Shown here: piece after piece, positions 52,180-60,262 of the stretch
Layout: every line of letters starts with the position of its first letter
Position numbering within the stretch: position 1 is the first letter of the stretch
NCBI GenBank assembly: GCA_965200525.1
Contig: OZ241368.1
Span: 5,952,001-6,016,000, forward strand
Direction: 5' to 3'
From: JANNPJ01 sp965200525
GTDB taxonomy: Bacteria > Actinomycetota > Actinomycetes > Actinomycetales > Kineosporiaceae
DNA length: 64,000 nt
Translations under genes and position numbers: made by a program
Notes under the pieces: generated by a model
The model's database searches: none
What the model saw: only the letters and a program-made list of their open reading frames with translations
Told to the model about the DNA's origin: nothing

Positions 52180-52918
52180 GGCGAAAATCCTCCACCGCCG
52201 AGGCGCTCTCACCCGAAAGGCTGGTGATCACGGCGTGGTCGACCTCCCAGGCCAGGGCCTGCTCGAGCGTGCTGTCGGCGCCCAGGTCGAGCACCCGCTT
52301 GGCCAGCGTGAGGGCCACCGCCGGGCGAGCGATCAGCTGCTGGGCCAGCTCGGCCGCCAGTTTCTCGTGCTCCCCGCCCGGGGCCACCCGGTTGATCAGC
52401 CCGATCGCCGCCGCCTCAGCCGCACCGACCCGCTCACCGAACAGCAGCAGCTCCTTGGCCTTGCGCAGGCCGACCAGGTCGATCAGCAGCCGGGAGATCC
52501 CGCCGGTGACGCTCAGCCCGACGCTCACCTCGGGGAAGCCGAACCGGGCCTCGTCGTCGGCCACGACCAGGTCGCAGGCCAGGGCGAACTCGCAGCCGGC
52601 GCCCAGGGCATACCCGTGGACGGCGGCGATCACCACGCCGGGGAACCGCCGCATCACCCGGGTGACGTCCTGGATGCGCTCGAGCCGCTGCCGGGTCCGG
52701 GTCGGGGTCTCGACCGGCTCGGGCTCCTTGAGGTCGTGCCCGGCGCAGAACGCCCGGCCCCGGCCGGCCAGGACGACGACCTGGGCGCCGTCTGTGCCGG
52801 CTCGCTCCAGGGCCGCGATCAGGCCCTCGGTGAGCGCCGGGACGACGGCGTTGAGGCGCTCGGGCCGGTTGAGGTGCAGCCGGGCCACGCCCTCGGCGTA
52901 CTCGTAGTCGACCGTCAT
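52172..52918 (-). CDS. enoyl-CoA hydratase/isomerase family protein
   Basis: This 248-residue crotonase-fold protein has LNRPERLNAVVPALTEGL, the oxyanion segment GRGRAFCAGHDLKE and AAVHGYALGAGCEFALACDL, with catalytic-region FGFPEVSVGLSVTGG. Glu in FPEVSVGL is one of the two usual catalytic acids. ATG follows AAGGGGGAACG. It is the first gene of the five-gene operon and diverges from a TetR gene, which probably represses it. Confidence 0.92.
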   Translation of the reverse strand: MTVDYEYAEGVARLHLNRPERLNAVVPALTEGLIAALERAGTDGAQVVVLAGRGRAFCAGHDLKEPEPVETPTRTRQRLERIQDVTRVMRRFPGVVIAAVHGYALGAGCEFALACDLVVADDEARFGFPEVSVGLSVTGGISRLLIDLVGLRKAKELLLFGERVGAAEAAAIGLINRVAPGGEHEKLAAELAQQLIARPAVALTLAKRVLDLGADSTLEQALAWEVDHAVITSLSGESASAVEDFRRG

Positions 52919-52950
52919 CGTTCCCCCTTCTCGATGAAGTCACAGCCTCC

Positions 52951-52968
52951 CGATCGATCGATCGATCG
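52951..52968. promoter_or_regulatory. CGAT-repeat palindrome in the divergent promoter region
   Basis: CGATCGATCGATCGATCG is a self-complementary tetranucleotide repeat 32 bases upstream of the hydratase start and 79 upstream of the tetR start, a natural operator candidate. A run of ATCG repeats can also be simple slippage. Confidence 0.45.
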
Positions 52969-53047
52969 AGAACGGATGCTACCGTAAGCCCTGGATCGGA
53001 GCCCGGGCAAGAGTCACCCACCAGGAGCAGGCCGGAGGCGCGCAGCG

Positions 53048-53701
53048 ATGGAACCGACCGGCGAGCGCATCCGGGAGGCGGCGGTCGAGCTCTTCGCCGA
53101 GCGCGGGTTCCACGGCACCGGCATCCGGGATCTGGCCGTCCGGGCCGGGCTATCGTCGGCCACGCTCTACCACTACATGGGCACGAAAGAAGATCTGCTG
53201 GTCAGCATCATGGAGCAGAGCCTGCAGCGGTTGCTGGCCACCGCCCGCCCGGTCGCCGGCGAGGGCCCGCCGCTGGATCGGGTGGTGGGCCTGGTCCAGG
53301 TCCACGTGCTGACCCACGCCACCTGGCGGCGTGAGACGCGGGTCGTCGACGACGAGATGCGCGCCCTCTCGCCGGCCCGGCGGACCGGCATCGTCGGCCT
53401 GCGCGACGAGTACGAGGGGCTCTGGCAACACGCCATCGAGGCCGGCCGCCAGGCCGAGGTCTTCCGGGTCGACGATGCCCGGGTGGCCCGGCTGGCCCTG
53501 CTCGAGATGTGCAGCGGCGTCGCCCGCTGGTATCAGCCGGGCGGCCCGATCGGGCTCGACGAGCTGGCCACCCGGTACGCCGCGATGGCGCTGGGTCTGC
53601 TCGGGGCCCAGTCGGTGGCTCGTTCCGGGCCGCCGCTGATCGAGCAGTCGCGGCGGCTGGTGGCCGAGCACTGGCCGGCCCCGGCACCGCTCGAAGCCTG
53701 A
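53048..53701 (+). CDS. TetR family transcriptional regulator
   Basis: ATG at 53048 after GGAGG gives 217 residues. The HTH is AAVELFAERGFHGTGIRDLA plus AGLSSATLYHYMGTKEDLL. The C-terminal half (LLEMCSGVARWYQPGG, LATRYAAMALGLLG) is like the TetR_C type found in regulators of fatty-acid and sterol catabolism (KstR2/FadR-like). It diverges from the acyl-CoA operon, which it most likely represses until an acyl-CoA inducer is present. Confidence 0.9.
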   Translation: MEPTGERIREAAVELFAERGFHGTGIRDLAVRAGLSSATLYHYMGTKEDLLVSIMEQSLQRLLATARPVAGEGPPLDRVVGLVQVHVLTHATWRRETRVVDDEMRALSPARRTGIVGLRDEYEGLWQHAIEAGRQAEVFRVDDARVARLALLEMCSGVARWYQPGGPIGLDELATRYAAMALGLLGAQSVARSGPPLIEQSRRLVAEHWPAPAPLEA

Positions 53702-53741
53702 CCGCGCCGGGCCGGGCCCCGTCCTCGACCGCTCCTCGCTG

Positions 53742-53758
53742 TTGCGATAGCTTTGCAA
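53742..53758. promoter_or_regulatory. Nur-type nickel box upstream of the NiCoT gene
   Basis: TTGCGA-TAGCT-TTGCAA matches the actinobacterial Nur box TTGCAA-N5-TTGCAA, with one base different in the left half. It lies 90-106 bases upstream of the TTG start of the nickel/cobalt permease. Nur is a Fur-family repressor that binds when nickel is sufficient. Confidence 0.7.
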
Positions 53759-53847
53759 TAATGATTGGCCCGGCCCCCGGTCGGAGCCGGTGGTGATTGC
53801 CTTGCCCGAGGCTGGTCCTCGGGTCTCGTCAGCCTCGGGAGCCCAGC

Positions 53848-55035
53848 TTGAGCATCGACACCCTGGCCGAGCCGAGCCTTCGCGAGCAGATCCGCCAGTT
53901 CCGCCGGTCGCTGACCCGAGCTGACCGGATCAGTCTGGCCGCGATGGCCGGGTTCATCGTCTTCCTCCACGTCGTCGGCTTCTTCGTGCTGTTCGGCCTG
54001 GTCGCGCCCAAGCATTACCAGCTCGGCGGCGACCACCCGGTGTTCAACATCGGGGTCGGGGTGCTGGCCTACACCTTCGGCCTGCGGCACGCCTTCGACG
54101 CCGACCACATCGCCGCCGTGGACAACACCACCCGCAAGCTCCTCGCCGACAATGCCGCGGCCGAGGCCGCCGCCGAGGGGCAGCCGGTGGCGGAGATCCG
54201 CCGTCCGCTGTCGGTGGGGTTCTGGTTCTCGCTCGGGCACTCCAGCATCGTGTTCGGGCTGGCCTTCCTGCTCTCGATCGGGGTCAAGGCGCTGGCCGGG
54301 CAGGTCGAGGACGGCGACTCCCAGCTGCACTCGGTCACCGGGGTGGTCGGAGCGTCGGTGTCCGGGGTCTTCCTGTGGGTCCTGGGCATCCTGAACCTCG
54401 TCGTCCTGCTGGGTATCATCCGGGTCTTCCGCGACCTGCGGCACGGTCGCTACGACGAGGAGGCGCTGGAGATCCAGCTGAACAAGCGGGGTTTCATGAA
54501 CCGCTTCCTCGGCGGGCTGACCAGGTCGGTGCGCAAGCCCTGGCAGATCTACCCGATCGGGGTGCTGTTCGGGCTCGGCTTCGACACCGCCACCGAGGTC
54601 GGCCTGCTCGTGCTGGCCGGTGGCGCGGCCGCGTTCAACCTGCCGTTCTACTCGATCCTGGTGCTACCGATCCTGTTCGCCGCCGGCATGTGCCTGATGG
54701 ACACCATCGACGGTGTGTTCATGAACGTGGCCTACGGCTGGGCTTTCGCCAAGCCGGTGCGCAAGGTGTTCTACAACATCACGATCACGTCCATCTCGGT
54801 CGCGGTCGCCCTGATCATCGGCACCATCGAGCTGGTCGGCGTGCTGGCCGACCAGGCCCACATCACCTCGGGCCCGGTCGCGGCGATCGGCGGCATCAAC
54901 CTCGACTACGCCGGGTACGGCATCGTCGGCCTGTTCGTCGTCTCCTGGCTGGTCGCCATCGCGGTCTGGCATTTCGGCCGGATCGACGAACGCTGGTCGG
55001 CCCACCTCACGCCCGCGGCGGCCGACGCCGAGTAG
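53848..55035 (+). CDS. HoxN/HupN/NixA family nickel/cobalt transporter (NiCoT)
   Basis: The start is taken as TTG at 53848, preceded by GGGAG; the product has 395 residues with about eight helices. NiCoT signatures are present: RHAFDADHIAAVDNTTRK in helix II (metal-binding), GFWFSLGHSSIVF, LGFDTATEVGLL and GMCLMDTIDGVFM. These permeases take up Ni2+ or Co2+ with high affinity. A Nur-type box upstream favours nickel as substrate, and the convergent cbtBA pair behind a B12 riboswitch handles cobalt. Confidence 0.93.
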   Translation: MSIDTLAEPSLREQIRQFRRSLTRADRISLAAMAGFIVFLHVVGFFVLFGLVAPKHYQLGGDHPVFNIGVGVLAYTFGLRHAFDADHIAAVDNTTRKLLADNAAAEAAAEGQPVAEIRRPLSVGFWFSLGHSSIVFGLAFLLSIGVKALAGQVEDGDSQLHSVTGVVGASVSGVFLWVLGILNLVVLLGIIRVFRDLRHGRYDEEALEIQLNKRGFMNRFLGGLTRSVRKPWQIYPIGVLFGLGFDTATEVGLLVLAGGAAAFNLPFYSILVLPILFAAGMCLMDTIDGVFMNVAYGWAFAKPVRKVFYNITITSISVAVALIIGTIELVGVLADQAHITSGPVAAIGGINLDYAGYGIVGLFVVSWLVAIAVWHFGRIDERWSAHLTPAAADAE

Positions 55036-55072
55036 CGCGCAGGTCGAGTAGCGCGCAGGCCGAGGAGCGCGA
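55029..55072. repeat. 16-base tandem repeat at the end of the NiCoT gene
   Basis: CGAGTAGCGCGCAGGY occurs twice in tandem (55029-55044 and 55045-55060) followed by a partial copy CGAGGAGCGCG. The first copy includes the NiCoT stop codon. Confidence 0.7.
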
Positions 55073-55087
55073 ACACTCCCGTACCGC

Positions 55088-55123
55088 CGAACGCCCCCGA
55101 CCACTGATGGTCGGGGGCGTTCG
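55088..55123. terminator. perfect 16-bp-stem bidirectional terminator
   Basis: Arms 55088-55103 and 55108-55123 (CGAACGCCCCCGACCA and its complement) pair perfectly around a 4-base loop, between the convergent NiCoT and cbtA genes. Confidence 0.88.
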
Positions 55124-55154
55124 CCGAGTGGAGCCGATGTCTGGGGCGCGCGGG

Positions 55155-56009
55155 TCAGACGCTGACGGCGGTCTGCTCCGGGGTCGCCGGCCGGGCCGGG
55201 GCGAGCAGGCGCTCGGCCATCGGGGCGAAGACCAGGCCGATCGCCGCCCACATCAACAGCTGGGCCCCGACCGAGTAGAGCCGGAAGCTCCAGAGCAGGT
55301 CGGCGTCGAAGCCGGGGAACACGATCTGCCCACCGGCGTCCTTCAACGGCAACGGGGTCTCGGTGTCGTGCCGGCCGAAGTTCTCCTTGTTGGTGGCCAG
55401 GTGACCGAAGTCGGGCAGCACCAGCATCACCACGCCGATCGCCAGCACGAACGCCCCGGCCGCCAGCAGGCTCGCGTTCCAGTTGCCGAACCGGGGCTTG
55501 AGTCGCTGGCCCAGCATCACCGCCAGAACCAGGAACACCACCGAGGCCAGCACCATCAGCAGGTAGAAGTTGCCCCGCTGCACGATGGTGTCCGGGTGGC
55601 CGATCGACGGCGGGTTGGCCGGGTAGCGCACGAACGGCACGCCGTAGAGCCCGAGGAAGCAGAAGGCTGCGACCAGCAGGGCCAAGCTGCGCGGTCGCAG
55701 GTCACCGACCCGGCCCAGACAGAAGGTGTAGGTCACGGCGAACAGCGCACCCATGGCCATGCCGAACAGGATCAGGGCGACGCCGATCCCGACGTTGGCC
55801 TGGACCGTGCGGCTGAAGATCTCCGCGCTCTCGGACTCGACCGGCAGGCCGAGGGCCTTGTCGAGGGCGCTCTGGGCGGCGTCCCGGGCCGATTCGTAGT
55901 CGATCGCGGCCTGGATCTTGGGCTCGGCGAAGATCCGCGCGAACACAAAAGCGATCAGGCCGCCGACTGCGCCGGCGAGAACGCCGCGCAGGATGAGCTT
56001 CTTTTCCAT
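55155..56009 (-). CDS. cbtA: CbtA family cobalt transporter subunit
   Basis: This 284-residue membrane protein matches CbtA: it opens with LILRGVLAGAVGGLIAFVFARIFAEPKIQAAIDYE, has about seven helices, and has the YGVPFVRYPANPPSIGHPDTI segment with Pro/His/Asp typical of the family. CbtA works with the small CbtB in cobalt uptake for cobalamin synthesis. ATG at 56009; 47 bases separate it from cbtB, so both are under the riboswitch. Confidence 0.9.
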   Translation of the reverse strand: MEKKLILRGVLAGAVGGLIAFVFARIFAEPKIQAAIDYESARDAAQSALDKALGLPVESESAEIFSRTVQANVGIGVALILFGMAMGALFAVTYTFCLGRVGDLRPRSLALLVAAFCFLGLYGVPFVRYPANPPSIGHPDTIVQRGNFYLLMVLASVVFLVLAVMLGQRLKPRFGNWNASLLAAGAFVLAIGVVMLVLPDFGHLATNKENFGRHDTETPLPLKDAGGQIVFPGFDADLLWSFRLYSVGAQLLMWAAIGLVFAPMAERLLAPARPATPEQTAVSV

Positions 56010-56056
56010 GTCCGGTTATCCCGTCAACTCACGTCGATGCGGTGGAGGTGACGGGA

Positions 56057-56269
56057 TCAGTGACAGGGGAAGCCGAGGAAGTGCCGGCCGTCGTGAACGA
56101 ACTCGTGGATGTGGGTGTCGTTGCCGAACACCGAGAACGAGCCCTGGTCGACGCCGATGAAGTAGTACACGGCGAAGGCCAGGAAGGTGGCCCCGGCGAG
56201 CCACAGGAAGGCCCGGGACAACGGCATGACGACCGGGGTGGACACGGCCACGGGGGACAGGCTGCTCAC
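56057..56269 (-). CDS. cbtB: CbtB family cobalt transporter small subunit
   Basis: GTG at 56269 after AAGGAGGCAATT gives a 70-residue protein with one helix (AFLWLAGATFLAFAVYYFIG) and the CbtB C-terminal metal-binding tail (HIHEFVHDGRHFLGFPCH). The His-rich tail binds cobalt. It is the first gene after the cobalamin riboswitch. Confidence 0.92.
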   Translation of the reverse strand: MSSLSPVAVSTPVVMPLSRAFLWLAGATFLAFAVYYFIGVDQGSFSVFGNDTHIHEFVHDGRHFLGFPCH

Positions 56270-56317
56270 AATTGCCTCCTTGAGGGATTCTGCGTCCCTG
56301 ACGAATGGGGCGGCGTG

Positions 56318-56432
56318 ACGGCGAAGTGTCTGACTCACCCGCCGACCCCGACTGCCCGGGGCCGATGAGCTCACAGTGGCGCGACCGTGCTGGACTCACA
56401 CCAGCTTCCTTGCGCCATCACGCAACGCTCAA
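56318..56432 (-). promoter_or_regulatory. cobalamin (B12) riboswitch controlling cbtBA
   Basis: On the reverse strand the conserved aptamer elements appear in order: AAGGAAGC, GGTGTGAGTCC (56402-56392), the B12 box GCCACTG (56380-56374) and AGTCAGACAC (56335-56326). A small AGGGA/TCCCT hairpin (56299-56283) sits directly before the cbtB ribosome site, suitable for translational control. Adenosylcobalamin binding should switch off cobalt uptake. Confidence 0.9.
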
Positions 56433-56490
56433 CAGTATGGTCGGCCCCTCGGTCAGGTCAATCACAGCGCTGCTCAGCGGCTGAACCGGT

Positions 56491-57726
56491 TCAGTGCCTG
56501 ATCGCGTCGGCCAGCACGGTGATCACGCCGCTGTAGGAGCAGACCCAGACCTCATGGGTCACGCGGTTGTAGGTGATCCCGATCGGGTGGTGGGCGACGG
56601 ACCGGGTCTCGAGCACCCTGAGGTCGGACGTGCGCACCCGGCTCACCGTGCCCGACTCGTAGTTGACCACGAACAGCGCGGTGCCGTCGGGGCTGAGCAC
56701 CGACGAGCGCGGGGCGGTGCCGGTCCGGACCGTCTTCAGCACCTTGCCCGTGCGGGTGCTGAGCTTGGCCACCCGGCCCTCGCCGTTCAGGGTCACGTAC
56801 AGCCGCTTGCCGTCGGGGGAGAGGTTCAGGTGCCGGGGGGCGCTGCCCGGGCGGCTGAAGCTGTGGATCACTTTGGTGCTGTGCCGGCCCTTGGCGATCG
56901 CGGCCAGGTCGACCCGCTTGACCTGGGTGCTGCCCATCACGGCCACGTAGGCGGTCCTGCTGTCGGCGGTGACGGCAATGCCGCGGGGGTATCGGCCGAT
57001 CGGGATCCGGGCCACCTGCTTCATCGTGGCCGTGTCGACCACGGACAGGTCGTAGCTGCACCAGTTGGTCACCAGCACGGTCCTGCCGTCCGGGGTGGCC
57101 TGGACGAACTTGGGCACCGAGCCGACCAGCACCGCGCCGTCGATCTTCCATTTCTTGGTGCTCACCCGGTACAGGAAGCTGCGGTCGTAGCCGGAGGACG
57201 GCGAGCAGACGTCGTGCCCCTCCTTGGTGAATCCGGGCCCGTACATCGAGTAGTTGGACACCCAGACGTGCTTGCCGTCCGGGCTGAACGAGGCCTCGAC
57301 CGGGCCGCCCTTGATCGAGTGGGTCCACTTCTTGTAGCCGAACCGGGACGGCGTGATCCGGTCGGGGATCGTCTTCACCAGGTGGTGATGCTTGTTGTAG
57401 ACCGAGACGGTGTGGGTGTAGATCATGTTCTGGGCGACCACGAACCCGGTGGACGACGCGTCGACCGACTTCGGGGTGAGCTTGCCGGTGAGCCGGGTGA
57501 CCAGGCGGAACCGGCGCTCGGAGCTCGGCACCGGGGGCTTGGGCTTGGGCTTCGTCGACGCCGGGTTCGTCGACGCCGGCGCGGTCGACGCCGTGGCCAC
57601 GCTCTCGGCCGCGGTGATGTGGTCGACCGCGGTGCCGGCGGCGGCCGAGCAACCGGCCAGAGCCAGGGCGAGCGCGACGGCGCAGGTCACCGAGAGCACG
57701 GCCGTCCGGGGTCGGCGAACCGTCAT
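56491..57726 (-). CDS. YVTN-type beta-propeller lipoprotein
   Basis: ATG at 57726 after GGAGACAAATC gives 411 residues with a lipobox (LALALAGCSAAAG). A Pro/Lys/Thr linker leads into a seven-bladed propeller of YVTN-like repeats (TPDGRTVLVTNWCSYDLSVV, TADSRTAYVAVMGSTQVKRV, SPDGKRLYVTLNGEGRVAKL, SPDGTALFVVNYESGTVSRV). Such proteins are extracytoplasmic, often binding or scaffolding; no enzymatic residues can be named. Confidence 0.88.
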   Translation of the reverse strand: MTVRRPRTAVLSVTCAVALALALAGCSAAAGTAVDHITAAESVATASTAPASTNPASTKPKPKPPVPSSERRFRLVTRLTGKLTPKSVDASSTGFVVAQNMIYTHTVSVYNKHHHLVKTIPDRITPSRFGYKKWTHSIKGGPVEASFSPDGKHVWVSNYSMYGPGFTKEGHDVCSPSSGYDRSFLYRVSTKKWKIDGAVLVGSVPKFVQATPDGRTVLVTNWCSYDLSVVDTATMKQVARIPIGRYPRGIAVTADSRTAYVAVMGSTQVKRVDLAAIAKGRHSTKVIHSFSRPGSAPRHLNLSPDGKRLYVTLNGEGRVAKLSTRTGKVLKTVRTGTAPRSSVLSPDGTALFVVNYESGTVSRVRTSDLRVLETRSVAHHPIGITYNRVTHEVWVCSYSGVITVLADAIRH

Positions 57727-57861
57727 GATTTGTCTCCTGGGCCCGAAAAGCGAACACGAGGATCGCAGTCTGGCCGACACCCGGCCGTGCTGACCAGGGT
57801 CGGCGGGCTCCGGGATCGGCCCGGTTCCAGGTCGTCGTCCGGCCGCGGCCGAACCTGAGGT

Positions 57862-58377
57862 TCAGCGGGTGTGGACGTCGCGAACCAGGGCGCCGACGAG
57901 CTTGGCCTGTACCCGTTTGGCGGCGGTCCGCCCGGCCGCCGTCCGCGGGTAGGGCCCGGAGTAGACGACGAAGAAGCCGGGGTTCAGCGGCCGGTAGTCG
58001 TCCGAGTCGAGGATGTGCACCGAGAAGCCCCGGGCGTCCAGAGCCGCGACCGCGCTCTCGGCCGCCCCTCGGGTGGGGTGGCTGGAGACCTGCACGATGA
58101 GCAGGGTGGACGGCGCGGGGGTGCTGACCGGCGTCGGCGCGAAGGTGACGTGCGGTGACGAGGCCACGCCGACGCCGTCCATCGAGCGGTGCGCCACGCC
58201 GGCCACGAAGACCACCGCCACGATCAGGATCACGGCCAGGATCGGCCAGAAGACATCCAGGTCGCCGGTGGACCGCGACCACCGTGGGGGCGGCCCGGGC
58301 TCGTCCTGCGGGTCGCGCTCCCGGATCTGGTGGGTCTGGCCGACGATGGTGCCGGCGCGTCGTCTCGGGTCTGTCAC
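57862..58377 (-). CDS. membrane protein with a SPOR-like domain
   Basis: GTG at 58377 gives 171 residues: a charged start, one helix (FWPILAVILIVAVVFVAG, about 45-65), and a C-terminal domain resembling SPOR (LLIVQVSSHPTRGAAESAVA, ARGFSVHILDSDDYRPLNPG, FFVVYSGPYPRTAAGR). SPOR domains bind denuded peptidoglycan glycan strands at division sites. The domain assignment rests on pattern only. Confidence 0.78.
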   Translation of the reverse strand: MTDPRRRAGTIVGQTHQIRERDPQDEPGPPPRWSRSTGDLDVFWPILAVILIVAVVFVAGVAHRSMDGVGVASSPHVTFAPTPVSTPAPSTLLIVQVSSHPTRGAAESAVAALDARGFSVHILDSDDYRPLNPGFFVVYSGPYPRTAAGRTAAKRVQAKLVGALVRDVHTR

Positions 58378-58514
58378 GGTGACGCTCAGTGTAAGCAGGA
58401 CCGCCGATCCGGCATGCCGGAATGGCCGGATCGGCCGCTGATCGACCCTGGATCGGCGCTGGTTCAGCCGCCTGGGTGAGCGTGGCCCCCAGCCTGAGAA
58501 CCGCACAGGAACCG

Positions 58515-60194
58515 ATGCGTATTGTGTGCCTGTACAACTGTCCAGGTCGCGAAAGGTTTCGAGCGTTGGCTGAGGCCTTTCCGGAGCCATTCCCCGAACC
58601 GGTGCGTGGTAGCGCTCCCGAACGGCCCCGCCGGGGGCGGTCGGGCCGTGGCCGGCGCCGGATCCGGCCGCGCTGGGTGCTGACCTCGATCGGTGTCGTC
58701 CTGACCCTGCTGGCCGGTTTCGGGGTGTACGAGTACCGCCAGCTCAACGGCAACATCAAGCACGACCAGCTGTTCGCCGGCAGCTCCGGTGACGCCGGTA
58801 CGGAGAAGCCCGACCCGTTCGGCCGGGTGCCGATCAACCTGCTGGTGATCGGCTCGGACAGTCGGGAGAGCAAGGCCGACCGCAAGCTCGGCGGCAGCCG
58901 CCTCGAGGGCCCGGGCCAGAACGCCGACGTCGAGATGGTGGTTCACGTCTCGGCCGACCGGTCCAACATCACCGTGATGAGCGTGCCCCGGGACACGGTG
59001 GCCGAGCTGCCCGCCTGCACCGACCCGAAGACCGGGCAGAAGATCGGGCAGCGGTTCAGCCAGATCAACTCCAGCCTCAACTACGGCCCGGGCTGCACGG
59101 TGGCGGCCGTGCACAAGCTCACCGGCATCCCGATCGACCATTTCGTGATGGTCGACTTCACCGGGGTGATTTCGATGTCGGACGCCGTCGGCGGGGTCTC
59201 GGTCTGCGTCAGCGACAACGTCTACGACACCTACTCGCACCTCAAGCTGACCGCCGGCAAGCACACCTTGAAAGGCCTGGCCGCCCTCGAGTTCGTCCGC
59301 TCCCGGCACGGCTTCGGTGACGGCAGCGACCTGGGCCGGACCTACGCCCAGCACGCCTACCTGTCGGCGGCGATCCGCAGTGTGAAGCGCAAGGGCGTGC
59401 TGCTCAACCCGGCGTCGGTGCTCTCCCTGGCCCAGGCCGCGACCAAGGCGCTGACCGTCGACACCGGGATCGGCAGCATCCCCAAACTGCTCGGCCTGGC
59501 CTCGGACGTGAACAAGGTGCCGACCGACCGGGTCACCTTCACCACCATGCAGACCTCGCCCGACCCGAACGACGTGAACCGGGTGGTGATCGCGCCGGCC
59601 GCGCAGGACCTGTTCTCGGCCATCATCGACGACCAGTCCCTGAGCCTGGCCACTGCCGGCTCGGCCACGCCGGGCAGCACGCCGACCCCGACCCCCACGG
59701 ACGCCGTCCCGTCGCCGTCCGCCGACGTCGCGACCGTCGCGGTGGGGCTGCGCAACGGCAGTGGGCACGTCGGCCGGGCCACCGAGATCGCCTCGGCCCT
59801 GGAGGCCCAGGGCTTCAACCGGCCGACCGGCGTGGCCACCAACCCGATCGTGGTGGCCAAGACCACCGTGCGCTACGGCCCGGGCCAGAAGGCCAAGGCC
59901 GAGACCCTGGCCGCCGCCCTCGATCTGCCCGCCTCGACCCTGCACTCGACCAGCGAGACCGGCCTGACTCTGATCATCGGGTCGGACTGGCCCACCGGCA
60001 AGACCTTCCCCGATCAGGCCGGCTCCGGAGCGGCCCGGCGCAAGGCGGCCCTGGACCAGGCCCATTCTCAGACCGCCAAGTCGTCGTCCTGCGTGCCGGT
60101 CAGCCACTCGCTCACGGTCACCGTCAACGGCGTCCGGATGACCCCCATCCAGGCTTTCGACGCCAGCCCGAACATCAAGGTCTCGGCCCGCTGA
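58515..60194 (+). CDS. LytR-CpsA-Psr (LCP) family cell-wall glycopolymer ligase
   Basis: ATG at 58515 gives 559 residues; a TTG at 58565 with a nearby AAAGG is an alternative. After an Arg-rich cytoplasmic part, one helix (WVLTSIGVVLTLLAGFGVY) anchors an LCP domain (about 110-290): INLLVIGSDSRE, VMSVPRDTVAELP, QINSSLNYG, DFTGVISMSDAVGGV, LEFVRSRHGFGDGSDLGR. The catalytic and lipid-binding Arg and Asp residues are present. A Pro/Thr/Ser linker precedes a LytR_C domain (VAVGLRNGSGHVGRATEIA). LCP enzymes attach lipid-linked polymers such as arabinogalactan or teichoic acids to peptidoglycan, which fits the AftD-like gene elsewhere in the window. Confidence 0.92.
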   Translation: MRIVCLYNCPGRERFRALAEAFPEPFPEPVRGSAPERPRRGRSGRGRRRIRPRWVLTSIGVVLTLLAGFGVYEYRQLNGNIKHDQLFAGSSGDAGTEKPDPFGRVPINLLVIGSDSRESKADRKLGGSRLEGPGQNADVEMVVHVSADRSNITVMSVPRDTVAELPACTDPKTGQKIGQRFSQINSSLNYGPGCTVAAVHKLTGIPIDHFVMVDFTGVISMSDAVGGVSVCVSDNVYDTYSHLKLTAGKHTLKGLAALEFVRSRHGFGDGSDLGRTYAQHAYLSAAIRSVKRKGVLLNPASVLSLAQAATKALTVDTGIGSIPKLLGLASDVNKVPTDRVTFTTMQTSPDPNDVNRVVIAPAAQDLFSAIIDDQSLSLATAGSATPGSTPTPTPTDAVPSPSADVATVAVGLRNGSGHVGRATEIASALEAQGFNRPTGVATNPIVVAKTTVRYGPGQKAKAETLAAALDLPASTLHSTSETGLTLIIGSDWPTGKTFPDQAGSGAARRKAALDQAHSQTAKSSSCVPVSHSLTVTVNGVRMTPIQAFDASPNIKVSAR

Positions 60195-60199
60195 GCCGG

Positions 60200-60237
60200 G
60201 GTGAGGGACGCCAGGTGCCCGCCTGACGTCCCTCACC
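60200..60237. terminator. bidirectional hairpin terminator
   Basis: GGTGAGGGACG-c-CAGG...CCTG-a-CGTCCCTCACC forms a long interrupted stem between the convergent LCP and permease genes. Confidence 0.85.
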
Positions 60238-60262
60238 CACGTTCACGTACGGGACGGCCGGC

